Notes: generated by a model from the letters alone, not told the origin. A stretch of DNA of 64,000 nt from a bacterium (GCA_021371935.1 JAJFVF010000022.1:62001-126000), one strand, 5' to 3'. Shown: positions 7,886 through 16,747, numbered from the stretch's first letter. Program-made: numbers and translations.

Positions 7886-9370
7886 ATGTGTCTGGCATTG
7901 GCTAACCTGATGGACAATGCAGGTTATCAACTATACGAAAAGTCTCTGAGGAGAATTGACAATCAAATAAGCATATTCACCGTTGTCCGCCACGGAAGAA
8001 AACTTGTCGGTATGCTCGGACCAGAACATATCCACAGACTGGCCGATGAAACCGGTCCGGCAAGACTGAGACTATCCGCCGAAGAGAAAGTGACACTCCA
8101 CCCTTTGACCTGGGAAAATTATGTGCGTCTAAGACAGATGCTGCCTTTAGCTCCCTCAATATGTGGCAAAGCCGCTTCATTCGGTACTGGAGACAGGCTG
8201 GGAATGGTGAGCGCAGCACATCTTGAAGCAGACAATAAATTCCAGGTCTTTCCGGTAATAGCGCAGCAGTCGCCTCGTGAACTGGAGCGGACCAACCGAA
8301 CGTTCAAAAGCGTCCTTTTGGATGCAGTTATGGGCGTTCTGGAGTCAGGGTACACAGGCTCTTTCGGAGCGGATGCCGATCACATAAAGAATGACACGCA
8401 ATTCATGGAAGGTGTTGAGGCAGGTTACAGCATGTTCACACTCGACGTCAGTGACAACCTGCTGGATATAAGCAGCCTGTCTGCATCAGAGATTAATGAC
8501 GCGGCAAATAACCTGACCGAACTCAGCCGTGGAATAGCGAAAAGATATGCGGAAAAAACCATATCTCTTCCTGGTGAGCAGAATTATACATTCTCTGAGG
8601 ATGAACTGATCAGATCGGCCTTGGTATATGAGAAGTCCATGCTCCAAGCGGTGCGATTTTGTGGAATGGCCAGGACCAAGCTCGACGAGTTCGACCTTGA
8701 GATTTCAATTGACGAAGGCAGCCGCGAAACAACACCAGAAGATCACCTCTTCGTGGCTGAATTTCTGCACGCAAATAATGTCGATTTTACGAGTCTTGCA
8801 CCAAAGTTTCCTGGTCAGTTTCAGAAAGCGGTCGACTATAAAGGCAATTATGCAGAGTTGAAACGTTCTTTCAGTATCCATGGTGAACTGGCAAGACTCA
8901 TTGGTGGATATCGACTGAGTATGCACTCAGGCAGCGACAAGTTCAGCATATATGAAATCTTTGCTGAGATGACTCGGGGAAATTTCCATATCAAAACATC
9001 GGGCACAAGCTGGCTGCAGGCCGTAAGACTGATTGCACATACAAATTTGCAGCTGTTCAAAGACATGTATGATATCTGCATCGAGACCCTGCCAGAAAGC
9101 AAGAAGGCATATCATGTGGATATCACGCCTACCGACTTTCCCAATAAGCTCCCGTATGACGCGATCAGGTTCTTTGGGCAGCCGAATGTTCAGCAGCTAT
9201 TCCACATATCATATGGTGCACTGCTGGATGCAAAGCGGCCTGAAATCCTCGACACTCTGCACAAAAATGAGCAGCAGCATTACGCCTTTGTGACTGAGCA
9301 TATCGAAAGACACTTGAAACTGGCTTTCAATAAAAAAGGAGAGAAGTCCCCTTCTCTCCTGACGCCTTAG
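7886..9370 (+). CDS. uxaE: Tagaturonate/fructuronate epimerase-like protein (UxaE family)
   Basis: UxaE interconverts D-tagaturonate and D-fructuronate in uronate degradation. The 494 residues match the family in length and layout. GTGDRLGMVSAAH (near 100) is the first family signature; SFGADADHIKN near 155 and MFTLDV near 180 follow. HSGSDKFSIYEIFA (near 350) and the HVDITPTD / RQLFHISYG-like end complete it. The ATG has AAGGAG at good spacing. The assignment is from memory of the family, not a search. Oddly, the last 12 codons overlap a terminator that serves the opposite strand. Confidence 0.75.
   Translation: MCLALANLMDNAGYQLYEKSLRRIDNQISIFTVVRHGRKLVGMLGPEHIHRLADETGPARLRLSAEEKVTLHPLTWENYVRLRQMLPLAPSICGKAASFGTGDRLGMVSAAHLEADNKFQVFPVIAQQSPRELERTNRTFKSVLLDAVMGVLESGYTGSFGADADHIKNDTQFMEGVEAGYSMFTLDVSDNLLDISSLSASEINDAANNLTELSRGIAKRYAEKTISLPGEQNYTFSEDELIRSALVYEKSMLQAVRFCGMARTKLDEFDLEISIDEGSRETTPEDHLFVAEFLHANNVDFTSLAPKFPGQFQKAVDYKGNYAELKRSFSIHGELARLIGGYRLSMHSGSDKFSIYEIFAEMTRGNFHIKTSGTSWLQAVRLIAHTNLQLFKDMYDICIETLPESKKAYHVDITPTDFPNKLPYDAIRFFGQPNVQQLFHISYGALLDAKRPEILDTLHKNEQQHYAFVTEHIERHLKLAFNKKGEKSPSLLTP
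9332..9359 (-). terminator. Rho-independent terminator for minus-strand 52-codon gene
   Basis: On the minus strand GGAGAGAAG (9359-9351), loop GGGA, CTTCTCTCC (9346-9338), then TTTTTT. The 9-bp stem is perfect and starts 8 bases after the stop of the small gene. It lies inside the last codons of uxaE. Confidence 0.8.
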
Positions 9371-9525
9371 GCGGCTTTCTGCCTGCTTTTCATCTGCCTG
9401 CGGGTATCGTCTTCCTTCTTTATCCTGGTGTAGGATATTCGGGAGACTGCCCTGGCAAATGCAGTGCGATCCGTATGCCTCTCTTGAGACCTAAAAAGCA
9501 GGCTCTGCAAATTGCATTCGCCCAT
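9367..9525 (-). CDS. Small basic protein, 52 residues, unknown
   Basis: Starts MGECNLQSLL and ends RRQMKSRQKAA, with many Arg/Lys residues in the second half. A near-perfect SD, GGAGGAGT, lies 6 bases before the ATG, and a rho-independent terminator lies 8 bases after the stop, which together argue for a real gene. It is 111 bp downstream of the CaCA exchanger on the same strand, so it may share the riboswitch-controlled transcript. It overlaps the uxaE stop codon by 3-4 bases. I do not recognise the sequence; a highly basic short protein could bind nucleic acid, but that is only a guess. Confidence 0.6.
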   Translation of the reverse strand: MGECNLQSLLFRSQERHTDRTAFARAVSRISYTRIKKEDDTRRQMKSRQKAA

Positions 9526-9636
9526 TGCTCACTCCTCCGGCAGGCGGTACCGGTTTGCATTTGTATAGACTGTAGGTTAAGCCTGTTTGTTCCACAAAAC
9601 GGCTCAAAATCTGCAATATTTGTGACCGTATGGTTA

Positions 9637-10596
9637 TCAACTCTGCTCTACAGCCAGAACCATCGCTAATATGTATGCTGCAACCAATCCTATACCCTGC
9701 CATTTCTGCAGTCTGCCCCTCGCGAGCAGCGCCGAAACAACTACAGTCAGCACACTCATCATCACAAACATCGGGCTCATCAGATTCGTGACTATGTCAT
9801 GTCCCTTGAAATGGGCCACAAACGGCATCACTGCCAGAAGCAGTGAGTTATGATTGACCTTTGAACCTATGAAGTTGCATATCGACAGCTCCGCATTGTG
9901 GCCGTTTTTTAATACAAGCATGTATGCAGTAAGCTTCTCCGGCATCTCAGAAGCTATCGGACCCAAAACAATGGCAATCACCACGGGACTGACATGGAAA
10001 AACGTTGCGATATGGATCATCGAGTCCACAAAAGGCTCCGACGCAAAATAAATAATCGCGCCGCCTGCGAGCAGTTCTATTGCCGCTCTAATCATACCTT
10101 TGCGAGTGACGACCTGATTTTCCACACATTCAGACTTGCCGCTTCGGATAACCTGGAAAACATACCCTCCAAAAATAAGCGCGAGAATAATGCCCTCAAT
10201 CAGGCTCAGAGCATTGTCACCCCACACAAAAACAAAAGCAATAACGCCGGTCACAAGCAGATATAGCGCATCGATGCGGGTGGCCTTTGAAAGGCGTATC
10301 TCCTTCACAGGCTTTCTGCTCAGTTTTGAAGTGGCCAGCCAGATCACCATCCCGTAGCCGAGGGTAATCAGGATTGTGCAAGAGCCTATCGCAGAGCCTA
10401 TCGCCATCCTGTATTCGTTTTTCATGGATGCCCAGAAGACAAACGCATACTCAGGCAGTGTCGTGAACAATGCAAGGACTATGCTGCCGACTATATTGCA
10501 GCCCCATATTTGAGCCATTACCTCAGCTCCACGGCTGAGCAAATACGCCGCGAAGACAATAATCAATAACAAAGCTATAAACACAAGAATGACCAT
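9637..10596 (-). CDS. CaCA-family cation exchanger, probable Mn2+/Ca2+ efflux
   Basis: A 319-residue inner-membrane exchanger with about ten hydrophobic segments. The two alpha repeats are visible: GSIVLALFTTLPEYAFVF near residue 37 and VIAIVLGPIASEMPEKLTAY near 205, each followed by a GS(A/K)(I/V) segment (AIGSAIGSC; NFIGSKVNHN). The acidic residues Glu in LPE and SEMPE are in the expected ion-coordinating places. The family normally moves Ca2+ against Na+ or H+, but the yybP-ykoY riboswitch in front suggests Mn2+ export. SD GAGGGG lies 6 bases before the ATG. Confidence 0.85.
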   Translation of the reverse strand: MVILVFIALLLIIVFAAYLLSRGAEVMAQIWGCNIVGSIVLALFTTLPEYAFVFWASMKNEYRMAIGSAIGSCTILITLGYGMVIWLATSKLSRKPVKEIRLSKATRIDALYLLVTGVIAFVFVWGDNALSLIEGIILALIFGGYVFQVIRSGKSECVENQVVTRKGMIRAAIELLAGGAIIYFASEPFVDSMIHIATFFHVSPVVIAIVLGPIASEMPEKLTAYMLVLKNGHNAELSICNFIGSKVNHNSLLLAVMPFVAHFKGHDIVTNLMSPMFVMMSVLTVVVSALLARGRLQKWQGIGLVAAYILAMVLAVEQS

Positions 10597-10616
10597 ACAA
10601 GCCCCTCGTAACCATC

Positions 10617-10752
10617 AAAAAAGACCTTTGCCCTTTGGTAAGGACAAAGGTCTCGCATTGCATTGCTGCCGACACAGCCAGCCTCGCGCCCACGCGCGTG
10701 ACGGTTGTTGACCATGCCGAACCCATATTATACGGGCTGCTACTCCCCTTTG
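10617..10752 (-). promoter_or_regulatory. yybP-ykoY (Mn2+) riboswitch with terminator
   Basis: Read on the minus strand, the leader has the hallmark AAAGGGGAGTAGC (10750-10738), then ACCGTCACGCGCGTGGGCG, then GTCGGCAGCAATGCAATGCG. It ends in GAGACCTTTG...CAAAGGTCTTTTTT, a 9-bp terminator stem (10653-10645 with 10630-10622) and six T. This combination is the known yybP-ykoY Mn2+ aptamer, in which Mn2+ binding favours expression of export genes. The exchanger ATG is 20 bases downstream. Confidence 0.92.
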
Positions 10753-10770
10753 GGATATTCGATTTCTGTA

Positions 10771-10800
10771 ACTATAACATATTTGAATGGGACTGTGCAA
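10771..10800 (-). promoter_or_regulatory. Sigma-70-type promoter for the riboswitch transcript
   Basis: Minus strand -35 TTGCAC (10800-10795), 18-bp spacer, -10 TATAGT (10776-10771). The start would be about 12 bases before the GGGGAGTAG element. Confidence 0.6.
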
Positions 10801-10849
10801 CTATGCTATTTGCTCAGGGGCACATACCATTAAAGGCAACCAAGCTTGT

Positions 10850-10933
10850 GTCATTCCCGCGAAAGCGGGAATCCAGGCACCCTGTCTTCATCGTAGCGCC
10901 GTTTCCTGGATTCCCAGTCAAGCTGGGAATGAC
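10850..10933. repeat. 84-bp bipartite palindromic repeat
   Basis: GTCATTCCCGCGAAAGCGGG and AAGCTGGGAATGAC are the outer ends, and CCAGG/CCTGG pair inside. Each half is itself a small hairpin (CCCGCGAAAGCGGG; CCCAGTCAAGCTGGG). This is the style of the nested repeats common in intergenic DNA of many bacteria. No other copy is in the window. Confidence 0.75.
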
Positions 10934-11007
10934 ATATGAGCTTCACCTTGATTTTGAGGAGACACCAGGCACAGAACAAGGAAATAGCTCAGTCTTAAGA
11001 CAATAAA

Positions 11008-11034
11008 GGCTCGGCGGGAGGGACGCCCTCCCGA
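11008..11034. repeat. Dispersed repeat C, copy 2
   Basis: GGCTCGGCGGGAGGG ACG CCCTCCCG, a perfect 7-bp hairpin sharing the GGCTCGGC and CCCTCCC parts with the copies at 493 and 18276. The rest of 10934-11095 shows no gene. Confidence 0.55.
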
Positions 11035-11095
11035 TGCGCTATGGGACAATACATGACACACACTCAAACCATTTGACCATACTCGGAGACTGGCT

Positions 11096-12154
11096 CTAGC
11101 CGCTCAGCCACTCATCTATATGTTCTTGCACGAATGCATCATCATGGAGATGAGGATAGGCAGCATAGACACGGTCTATCTCTTCTTTTTGGCCGGGACT
11201 GAGTGTCTCTTTGGGATCGAGGCACCATATTCCTTCAAAAAGCCCCTGCCTGCGCAGGACCTCATGCAGACCGGCTATACAGCCCGCAAAACCATTCGCG
11301 GCATCAAAAAATGCAGCATTGCAGTCCGTAACCTCGATGTGTTTCCTGAGAAGCCCCACCGGAACTTCCTGATTCCTGACAGCTTCATGACATTCATCCA
11401 GAAGCTCGACCGCTTTCTTGGTCCACACTGTCCAGTGACCGAGCAGGCCGCCGACAATCCGGCGTTCCACCGTCCGTCCCCCGACTTTGAAGCGATAGGG
11501 AGTAATCAGGTCCATCACGATATTATCGTCGTTGCCGGTGAGCAGGGTTATATCGCTGCGGCCTGCCTCGCATACCGCTCGAACGACATCCAGCGTCTGA
11601 TATCGGTTGAACGGCGCAATTTTGATGGCGACCACATTCTCGGTCTCCGCGAACCTTCTCCAGAACGAGTAGGCAAGCCTTCGACCTCCGACAGATGCCT
11701 GAATATAGAAGCCGATTATCGGCGATATTTCAGCTACGGCACGACAATGGTCGATAAGCTGGTCCTCACTCGCGTCACTCAATGCCGTAAGACTGAGAAG
11801 CACCGCATCGTAACCGAGACTATGCGCCAATTTCGCTTCACTAACCGCCTGTGACGTGTTTCCGCAGACTCCCGCAATCTTTATCTTCAGGCCGTTTTCC
11901 CTCTGCCGCAGTGCCTCTTCCATTACAAGATCGAGGACGGGCTGCAGCAACCCGACTTTTGGATCATGAATGGCGAACTGAGTGGTGTGGACACCCACTG
12001 CAATGCCTCCCGCCTTTGCCTGGGCATAATAGCGGATCAGCGCGCGCTGCCTCCGCTCATCCAGCTTGCGATTTTTGTCAAGGGCGAGAGGGCATGCGGG
12101 GATCACCTGACCGGCATTCAATGCCCGCTTGATATCAGCATCTATAAACGACAT
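11096..12154 (-). CDS. Dihydrodipicolinate synthase (DapA/NanA) superfamily aldolase
   Basis: A class I aldolase fold of 352 residues. The Schiff-base lysine is in ENVVAIKIAPFN near residue 182, and TTQFAIHD replaces the usual G-T-T-G-E, so it is not a standard DapA. TLLTGNDDN matches the family's late-barrel motif. It starts right at the stop of the epimerase gene upstream, so the two are co-transcribed and probably act in one carbohydrate pathway, for example oxidation then aldol cleavage of a sugar acid. The exact substrate cannot be read from sequence. Confidence 0.78.
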   Translation of the reverse strand: MSFIDADIKRALNAGQVIPACPLALDKNRKLDERRQRALIRYYAQAKAGGIAVGVHTTQFAIHDPKVGLLQPVLDLVMEEALRQRENGLKIKIAGVCGNTSQAVSEAKLAHSLGYDAVLLSLTALSDASEDQLIDHCRAVAEISPIIGFYIQASVGGRRLAYSFWRRFAETENVVAIKIAPFNRYQTLDVVRAVCEAGRSDITLLTGNDDNIVMDLITPYRFKVGGRTVERRIVGGLLGHWTVWTKKAVELLDECHEAVRNQEVPVGLLRKHIEVTDCNAAFFDAANGFAGCIAGLHEVLRRQGLFEGIWCLDPKETLSPGQKEEIDRVYAAYPHLHDDAFVQEHIDEWLSG

Positions 12155-13243
12155 CTAAAATCTCCCGTCGCGCACATCGAAATGCGTCGGTTTGTCGATT
12201 GTCTCGCCTCGACGCATGATCCAATCGGCAGTCATGATAATCATCTGCTGTGCGCTAATTTTGGGGTAGGCATAGAGACGGTGTCCCATCTGGCCGTTGC
12301 TGAGAAGCGCATCCGTGCATTCTGTGTTGACGAATGACACGCTCTTGCCCATCAACTCTGCAAACTGCTCCGCCACACGCCGAATACTCAACGTTTCAGG
12401 TCCAGCGACATTGAGTATGAACGGCGGACTTGCGGCATGACGTAGAGCTGCCAACGCCATTGCGCAGGCATCGGCCTGCCATATGACGTTGAATTCGCCC
12501 ATACTCAGATCGACGGGCTTACCTGCCCACACGTTCCGTGCTATATCGACAAGCACCCCATAGCGCAGTTCGCACGCATAGTTCAAACGTATAATACTTA
12601 GAGGTATGTTGTAAGTGCGGCTGAAGTGTTCGAAGACACGTTCTCGTCCCAAAGCACTCATGGCATATTCCCCGATAGGCGCGGGCATATCTGTCTCGAC
12701 TGAACCTCCGAGATGTATAGGTTTGAGACCGTAGACATTGCCTGTGGAGAAAGCGATGATCCGACTGTTGCGATAGCGCTGCGCAACCAGCCCAGGCACA
12801 TATGTATTTATTGCCCAGGTCAGCGATTGTTGGGTCGATGTTCCGAACTTCATGCCGACCATAAATATCACGTTTTTTGTGTCCTGGAGTTGGGCAACCT
12901 GAGATGGCTCCAGCAGATCACAGCGGACTATTTCTATACCGCGTTTATTCAAGTCCGCTTCAAGCTCAGAGCTGAAAGACCTCGATACACCTATGACACG
13001 GCGGTCACACCCTGCTGCCTCGGAAGCGCGCTTTGCCATTCGCAGCATAGTTGGTCCCATCTTGCCTGCGGCACCGAGGACCATTATGTCCCCGTCCAAC
13101 CCGCTCAGTGCATCAACAAGGTAATCCGGAGGTTCGCTGAGAATGTCGTCGAGTTGGCTGACATTGTCTATGAGACCTTGATGTCCCAATCCTATGGCCT
13201 TAATTACAGCTTCCGAATGATTTGTTCCCTTGATACCTTTCAT
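12155..13243 (-). CDS. NAD-dependent epimerase/dehydratase (extended SDR)
   Basis: Rossmann-fold sugar-nucleotide or sugar-acid oxidoreductase, 362 residues. The dinucleotide motif is IMVLGAAGKMGPTMLRMA (GxxGxxG form) near residue 55; FSTGNVYG near 165 and the downstream EYAMSALGRERVFEH hold the Ser/Thr and Y...K-like region, though the canonical YxxxK reads YAMSALGRE, so the lysine is absent. An N-terminal ~50-residue extension precedes the Rossmann fold. The ATG at 13243 is preceded by GGGAG, and is preferred over a GTG 27 bases earlier. The downstream aldolase gene abuts it. Confidence 0.75.
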   Translation of the reverse strand: MKGIKGTNHSEAVIKAIGLGHQGLIDNVSQLDDILSEPPDYLVDALSGLDGDIMVLGAAGKMGPTMLRMAKRASEAAGCDRRVIGVSRSFSSELEADLNKRGIEIVRCDLLEPSQVAQLQDTKNVIFMVGMKFGTSTQQSLTWAINTYVPGLVAQRYRNSRIIAFSTGNVYGLKPIHLGGSVETDMPAPIGEYAMSALGRERVFEHFSRTYNIPLSIIRLNYACELRYGVLVDIARNVWAGKPVDLSMGEFNVIWQADACAMALAALRHAASPPFILNVAGPETLSIRRVAEQFAELMGKSVSFVNTECTDALLSNGQMGHRLYAYPKISAQQMIIMTADWIMRRGETIDKPTHFDVRDGRF

Positions 13244-13359
13244 GCACCGCAGCTCCCGAATATGTTTCACTCTAATACCGGCCGGCCGGTTGGGTCATTA
13301 TAACACCGGGCAATATCGATATCAAGGAATTCGGCCATATGGAGAGAAATCAGCATAAT

Positions 13360-13875
13360 TTATTTAGACAAGCCTAACTTTGCAAGTTCCGAGCGTATAG
13401 TCTTCTCGCCTGCTTCGCCCCTGAAAATGGCCTTCACAACGGCATTCTTATCCAGCACAAACATGGCCGGTATACCACTGACACCATATGTATCAGCTAC
13501 TTTCATGCCTTGATCCGTGCCTCCGAATGCAACGGGAAACGTTACAGATTTCGACTTCATAAACTCACGCGCATCCTTGGCGCTATTATCCATGCTGATC
13601 CCCACTATCTCCAGCCCGGCTGAGTGAAGGTCGCCGTATATCTTTTGAATCACAGGAAGTTCTGTCCGACAGTGCGGGCACCAAGTTGCCCAATATACCA
13701 GAAGCATTGGCTTGCCGAAATGGCTGGAGAGTTTGATGGTGCTCTTTCCATCAACACTTGTCAGTTGGAAATCGGGAGCCTTGCTGCCCACCGTAACCGC
13801 AGCGCATGCAGGTTCGATTAACATGAAAATTGCCAATATAACAGTTGACAAGGCTATAATCCGGTTGATCGACAT
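13360..13875 (-). CDS. TlpA/ResA-like thiol-disulfide protein, exported
   Basis: A 171-residue thioredoxin-fold protein outside the membrane. The signal peptide/anchor is MSINRIIALSTVILAIFMLI, followed by ACAAV. The redox motif is YWATWCPHCRTELP with active site CPHC, and the cis-Pro motif is GVSGIPAMFVLD. It probably reduces or exchanges disulfides in periplasmic proteins or cytochromes. GGAGGT lies 5 bases before the ATG at 13875; the earlier ATG would add a non-homologous tail. It is divergent from the UroD-like gene. Confidence 0.88.
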   Translation of the reverse strand: MSINRIIALSTVILAIFMLIEPACAAVTVGSKAPDFQLTSVDGKSTIKLSSHFGKPMLLVYWATWCPHCRTELPVIQKIYGDLHSAGLEIVGISMDNSAKDAREFMKSKSVTFPVAFGGTDQGMKVADTYGVSGIPAMFVLDKNAVVKAIFRGEAGEKTIRSELAKLGLSK

Positions 13876-13991
13876 ATCAGACCTCCGTTGCAGAATATGC
13901 GATAAATATATACCCTGATTACGTTGACACACCAAAAGCGGCTATCTATAATGCTCGTGTTAAATACGAATAGTGCGACAAGGAAGAATTA

Positions 13992-15080
13992 ATGGAATTT
14001 TCAAGCGAATACCTGGCCTATATGGGCAAAGCACCCAAACGTGTGCCGCACTGGGAACACTGGTCATGCCCCGATGCAGAGACATTTCTGACTGGAATCG
14101 ATTATTACGAACATCCGAGACTCTGCCGCCAAAAGCTCCAGGAACTATATCCGCAGCTCAATCTTCCGATGTTCGACACGGATGCCCCAAAACCGCGCCC
14201 CACACAGGATCAGACTTCATATACTGACGAAGAGGGTCTGCATCATGTCCGATGGGGAGACACTCAATCAAATCACTGGGACTGGGGAGGCCGGTTCAAA
14301 AGCGCTGAGGATGTGTTTGCATACTCTCCACTTGAACATGCAAACTTGACGGGCGTGCCGATAAACGAGGGTCGGGACTATTCGAGTGTGGATGCCGTAT
14401 ACAAAGAATACAGACCGGGATTCCCGGAAGATTGGGGAGACACAGCCCCCGAGGGATCTACGGCTATGGTCAGCTTTTATAACACTATGTTTATGTGGCC
14501 GCTGCTGACATTCGGCTGGGAACTTTTCCTTGAGACTTGCCTGGATGAAAGATTTGAGCGGATCATGGACGAGTTTGCAGAGATCAACAGGCGTCTGTTT
14601 ACCGCATTTGCCAGGCTGCCGGTGAATTTCGTGATCTGCCATGATGACATAGTAAATACAAGGGGACCTGTCTGCTCGCCCACATGGATGCATAAGTATG
14701 TCTTTCCCAGATACGAAGAGTATTGGAGCATACTCAAAGCATCTGGAAAGAGGATACTGTTCATGTCCGACGGATGCATGGACCGCTATGCAGATGACGT
14801 TATGGCATGCGGGGCAACGGGCATCATAACCGAACCATATACCGACTTCAAGGCTCTTGCACATAAATACGGCGATATTTTTCTTGCGGGTGAGGGAGAT
14901 GTGCGCATTCTGATGAGAAATAATCATAATGAGATACGCGCAATGGTCGAGAGTATGGTGGACACCGCTCAGATATGCGGCGGATATTTTATGTGCATCG
15001 GAAACCATATACCATGGAACACACCGCCTGAGGCCATCAAATTCTATCTGGACCTCTCCGCCGAGCTTGCTCACAGATAA
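13992..15080 (+). CDS. Uroporphyrinogen decarboxylase-like (UroD/MtaA superfamily) protein
   Basis: A 362-residue UROD-fold protein. It carries FVICHDDIVNTRGPVCSPTW and VFPRYEEYWSILKASGKR, motifs of the UroD-like methyltransferase group, and IGNHIPWNTPPEAIKFYLD at the end. It lacks the classical UroD N-terminal arginine-rich motif, so porphyrin decarboxylation is unlikely; a corrinoid or demethylase-type role is known for some relatives, and is only a possibility here. AAGGAAG precedes the ATG. The gene stands alone. Confidence 0.72.
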   Translation: MEFSSEYLAYMGKAPKRVPHWEHWSCPDAETFLTGIDYYEHPRLCRQKLQELYPQLNLPMFDTDAPKPRPTQDQTSYTDEEGLHHVRWGDTQSNHWDWGGRFKSAEDVFAYSPLEHANLTGVPINEGRDYSSVDAVYKEYRPGFPEDWGDTAPEGSTAMVSFYNTMFMWPLLTFGWELFLETCLDERFERIMDEFAEINRRLFTAFARLPVNFVICHDDIVNTRGPVCSPTWMHKYVFPRYEEYWSILKASGKRILFMSDGCMDRYADDVMACGATGIITEPYTDFKALAHKYGDIFLAGEGDVRILMRNNHNEIRAMVESMVDTAQICGGYFMCIGNHIPWNTPPEAIKFYLDLSAELAHR

Positions 15081-15187
15081 ACAAGCTATTTAGAATAGAA
15101 TATTGACGATTTTGCTTATATTGGTCGGGCTGTGTCGACATCCACTTTGCCGTCAGGGATGCTGCATGGAGTGATTAGCCTTCAATA

Positions 15188-15222
15188 AAAATAAGGCTGG
15201 GGCAGAACGCTCCGGCCTCTTA
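15188..15222 (-). terminator. Terminator of the GlpT-like transporter gene
   Basis: On the minus strand, AGGCCGGAGC pairs with GCCCCAGCCT with two mismatches, followed by TATTTTT, just after the transporter stop. Confidence 0.5.
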
Positions 15223-15226
15223 ATTA

Positions 15227-16582
15227 CTAGGCAGACTTGCGCTTAGCCTTACAGGGCCTGACATTCCAGGTAAATGCCAGCAGCACTCCCGAAAGGAAAG
15301 TGCAGGCCAAAATCCCGTATATGACTATATGCCATGCCGTGCCCTTGTCATAGATCGAGCCGAAGTGGTCCAGCATCCAGCCGAATCCTTTGGCTTCAGC
15401 CATTCTGCCAAGATAGCCGAACAGACCGATAAACCCTGCCGCTGTGCCGATAGCTTTCTTCGATGTCAAGTCCAGAGCAATGATCGCAATCATGTTGATA
15501 ACCGGATACACGAAGAACCCAACAAGCGCAAGCATTAACATATCCAGCCATATCATACTTGGCGGAGTCAACAGGATGGTGGTAAATGCGCACAATACCG
15601 GGACCATACACAGCGTGCTGATCATGCCGCGGCGTCCACCGGCTTTGTCCGACATCCATCCGAAAAATATGGTCGATGGAATCCCGCCGAATTCAGTTAG
15701 GAGCACCGCGATACCGCCGCCGAGCAGAGTGGCATTCTTTATCTCGCGCAGATACATAGGACCCCAATCGAGCATGCTGTAACGTGAAACATAGGTGAAG
15801 AAGTTTGCAATCGCCAGCAGCCAGATGTATTTGTTCTTGAGAACATTGTTGACAAAGAGCTCTTTTGTGGTAAGCTCGCGCTCGATATCTGCACAATCAT
15901 CCTGTGCGGCAGGGTAATCGTTTCGGTATTCCTCGACTGGAGGAAGCCCGACTGACTGCGGTGTGTCGCAGAGCCTGAAGAATATGTATATCGATCCTAT
16001 GAGTGCTATTGCACCCGGCACATAGAATGCATATTGCCAGCCTCCGAAAGAACCGACCGCCCAGGCCGTAATTATACCGGCAAGCCCACCGCCAACGTTG
16101 TGGGCGGTGTTCCATATGCTGAATGTCAGACCGCGTTCGCGCTCACTGAACCAGTGTCCCATCGATCGTCCGCATGGAGGCCAGCCCATACCCTGGAAGA
16201 AGCCGTTTAGCGCCCAGAGCCAGATGTGTATGTTGAGATTTTGCACGCCGCCGAACGCAAAATTGCATATTGCCGTCAGCAGCAGACCGAGTGACATAAA
16301 CTTGCGGGGGTTGCTTCTGTCTGAGACAGCTCCCATGAGAAACTTGCCCAGGCCGTATGTGGCGGCTGAGATTGCAAGGATGCTGCCTATGTCCGACTTG
16401 CTGTAATGAAGCGCACCCTCGATGTCTTTGGAGACAACCGAGAAATTGTTGCGGACCAGATAGAACAGTGCGTAACCGATGAATGTCGACTCCATAACGC
16501 GCCATCTGTATCCTGGATAGCGTTTTTTTACCATATCATCGGGCAGCCGCTTCTTGTGCGGCGCAGGCGACAGAAAATTCAT
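15227..16582 (-). CDS. MFS transporter, OPA (GlpT/UhpT-like) family
   Basis: About 451 residues with twelve hydrophobic segments. FYLVRNNFSVVSKDI resembles the start of GlpT/UhpT, and GYALFY, KFLMGAVSDRSNPRKFMSLGL and a late SDKAGGRRGMISTL loop fit the MFS/OPA pattern. These carriers swap organophosphates for phosphate; the substrate here is not readable. The ATG at 16582 has GAGGG 6 bases before it. A terminator follows the stop. Confidence 0.85.
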   Translation of the reverse strand: MNFLSPAPHKKRLPDDMVKKRYPGYRWRVMESTFIGYALFYLVRNNFSVVSKDIEGALHYSKSDIGSILAISAATYGLGKFLMGAVSDRSNPRKFMSLGLLLTAICNFAFGGVQNLNIHIWLWALNGFFQGMGWPPCGRSMGHWFSERERGLTFSIWNTAHNVGGGLAGIITAWAVGSFGGWQYAFYVPGAIALIGSIYIFFRLCDTPQSVGLPPVEEYRNDYPAAQDDCADIERELTTKELFVNNVLKNKYIWLLAIANFFTYVSRYSMLDWGPMYLREIKNATLLGGGIAVLLTEFGGIPSTIFFGWMSDKAGGRRGMISTLCMVPVLCAFTTILLTPPSMIWLDMLMLALVGFFVYPVINMIAIIALDLTSKKAIGTAAGFIGLFGYLGRMAEAKGFGWMLDHFGSIYDKGTAWHIVIYGILACTFLSGVLLAFTWNVRPCKAKRKSA

Positions 16583-16747
16583 CATGCTCCCTCGGTAAAT
16601 TATTATTGTGAAAAGTAACACAACGCAGAGCCTGTTGTCAACCAATATTATATCAAATGCCACATCACCAAATCGTTGAGCTGAATGTATAATAATGACA
16701 GCGCAGCCACGTCTAATAATATATCTAGCCCTTCAGGGAGGAAACCA

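Noticed and set aside
11120-11854. 244-residue plus-strand ORF antisense to the DapA-like gene
   Set aside because: Frame shadow; no SD, no domain sense, and the minus-strand gene has clear motifs.
14268-15074. 268-residue minus-strand ORF over the UroD-like gene
   Set aside because: Antisense shadow without SD or known motif.
13992-15080. Genuine hemE
   Set aside because: UroD-fold but the conserved N-terminal porphyrin-binding motif is missing.
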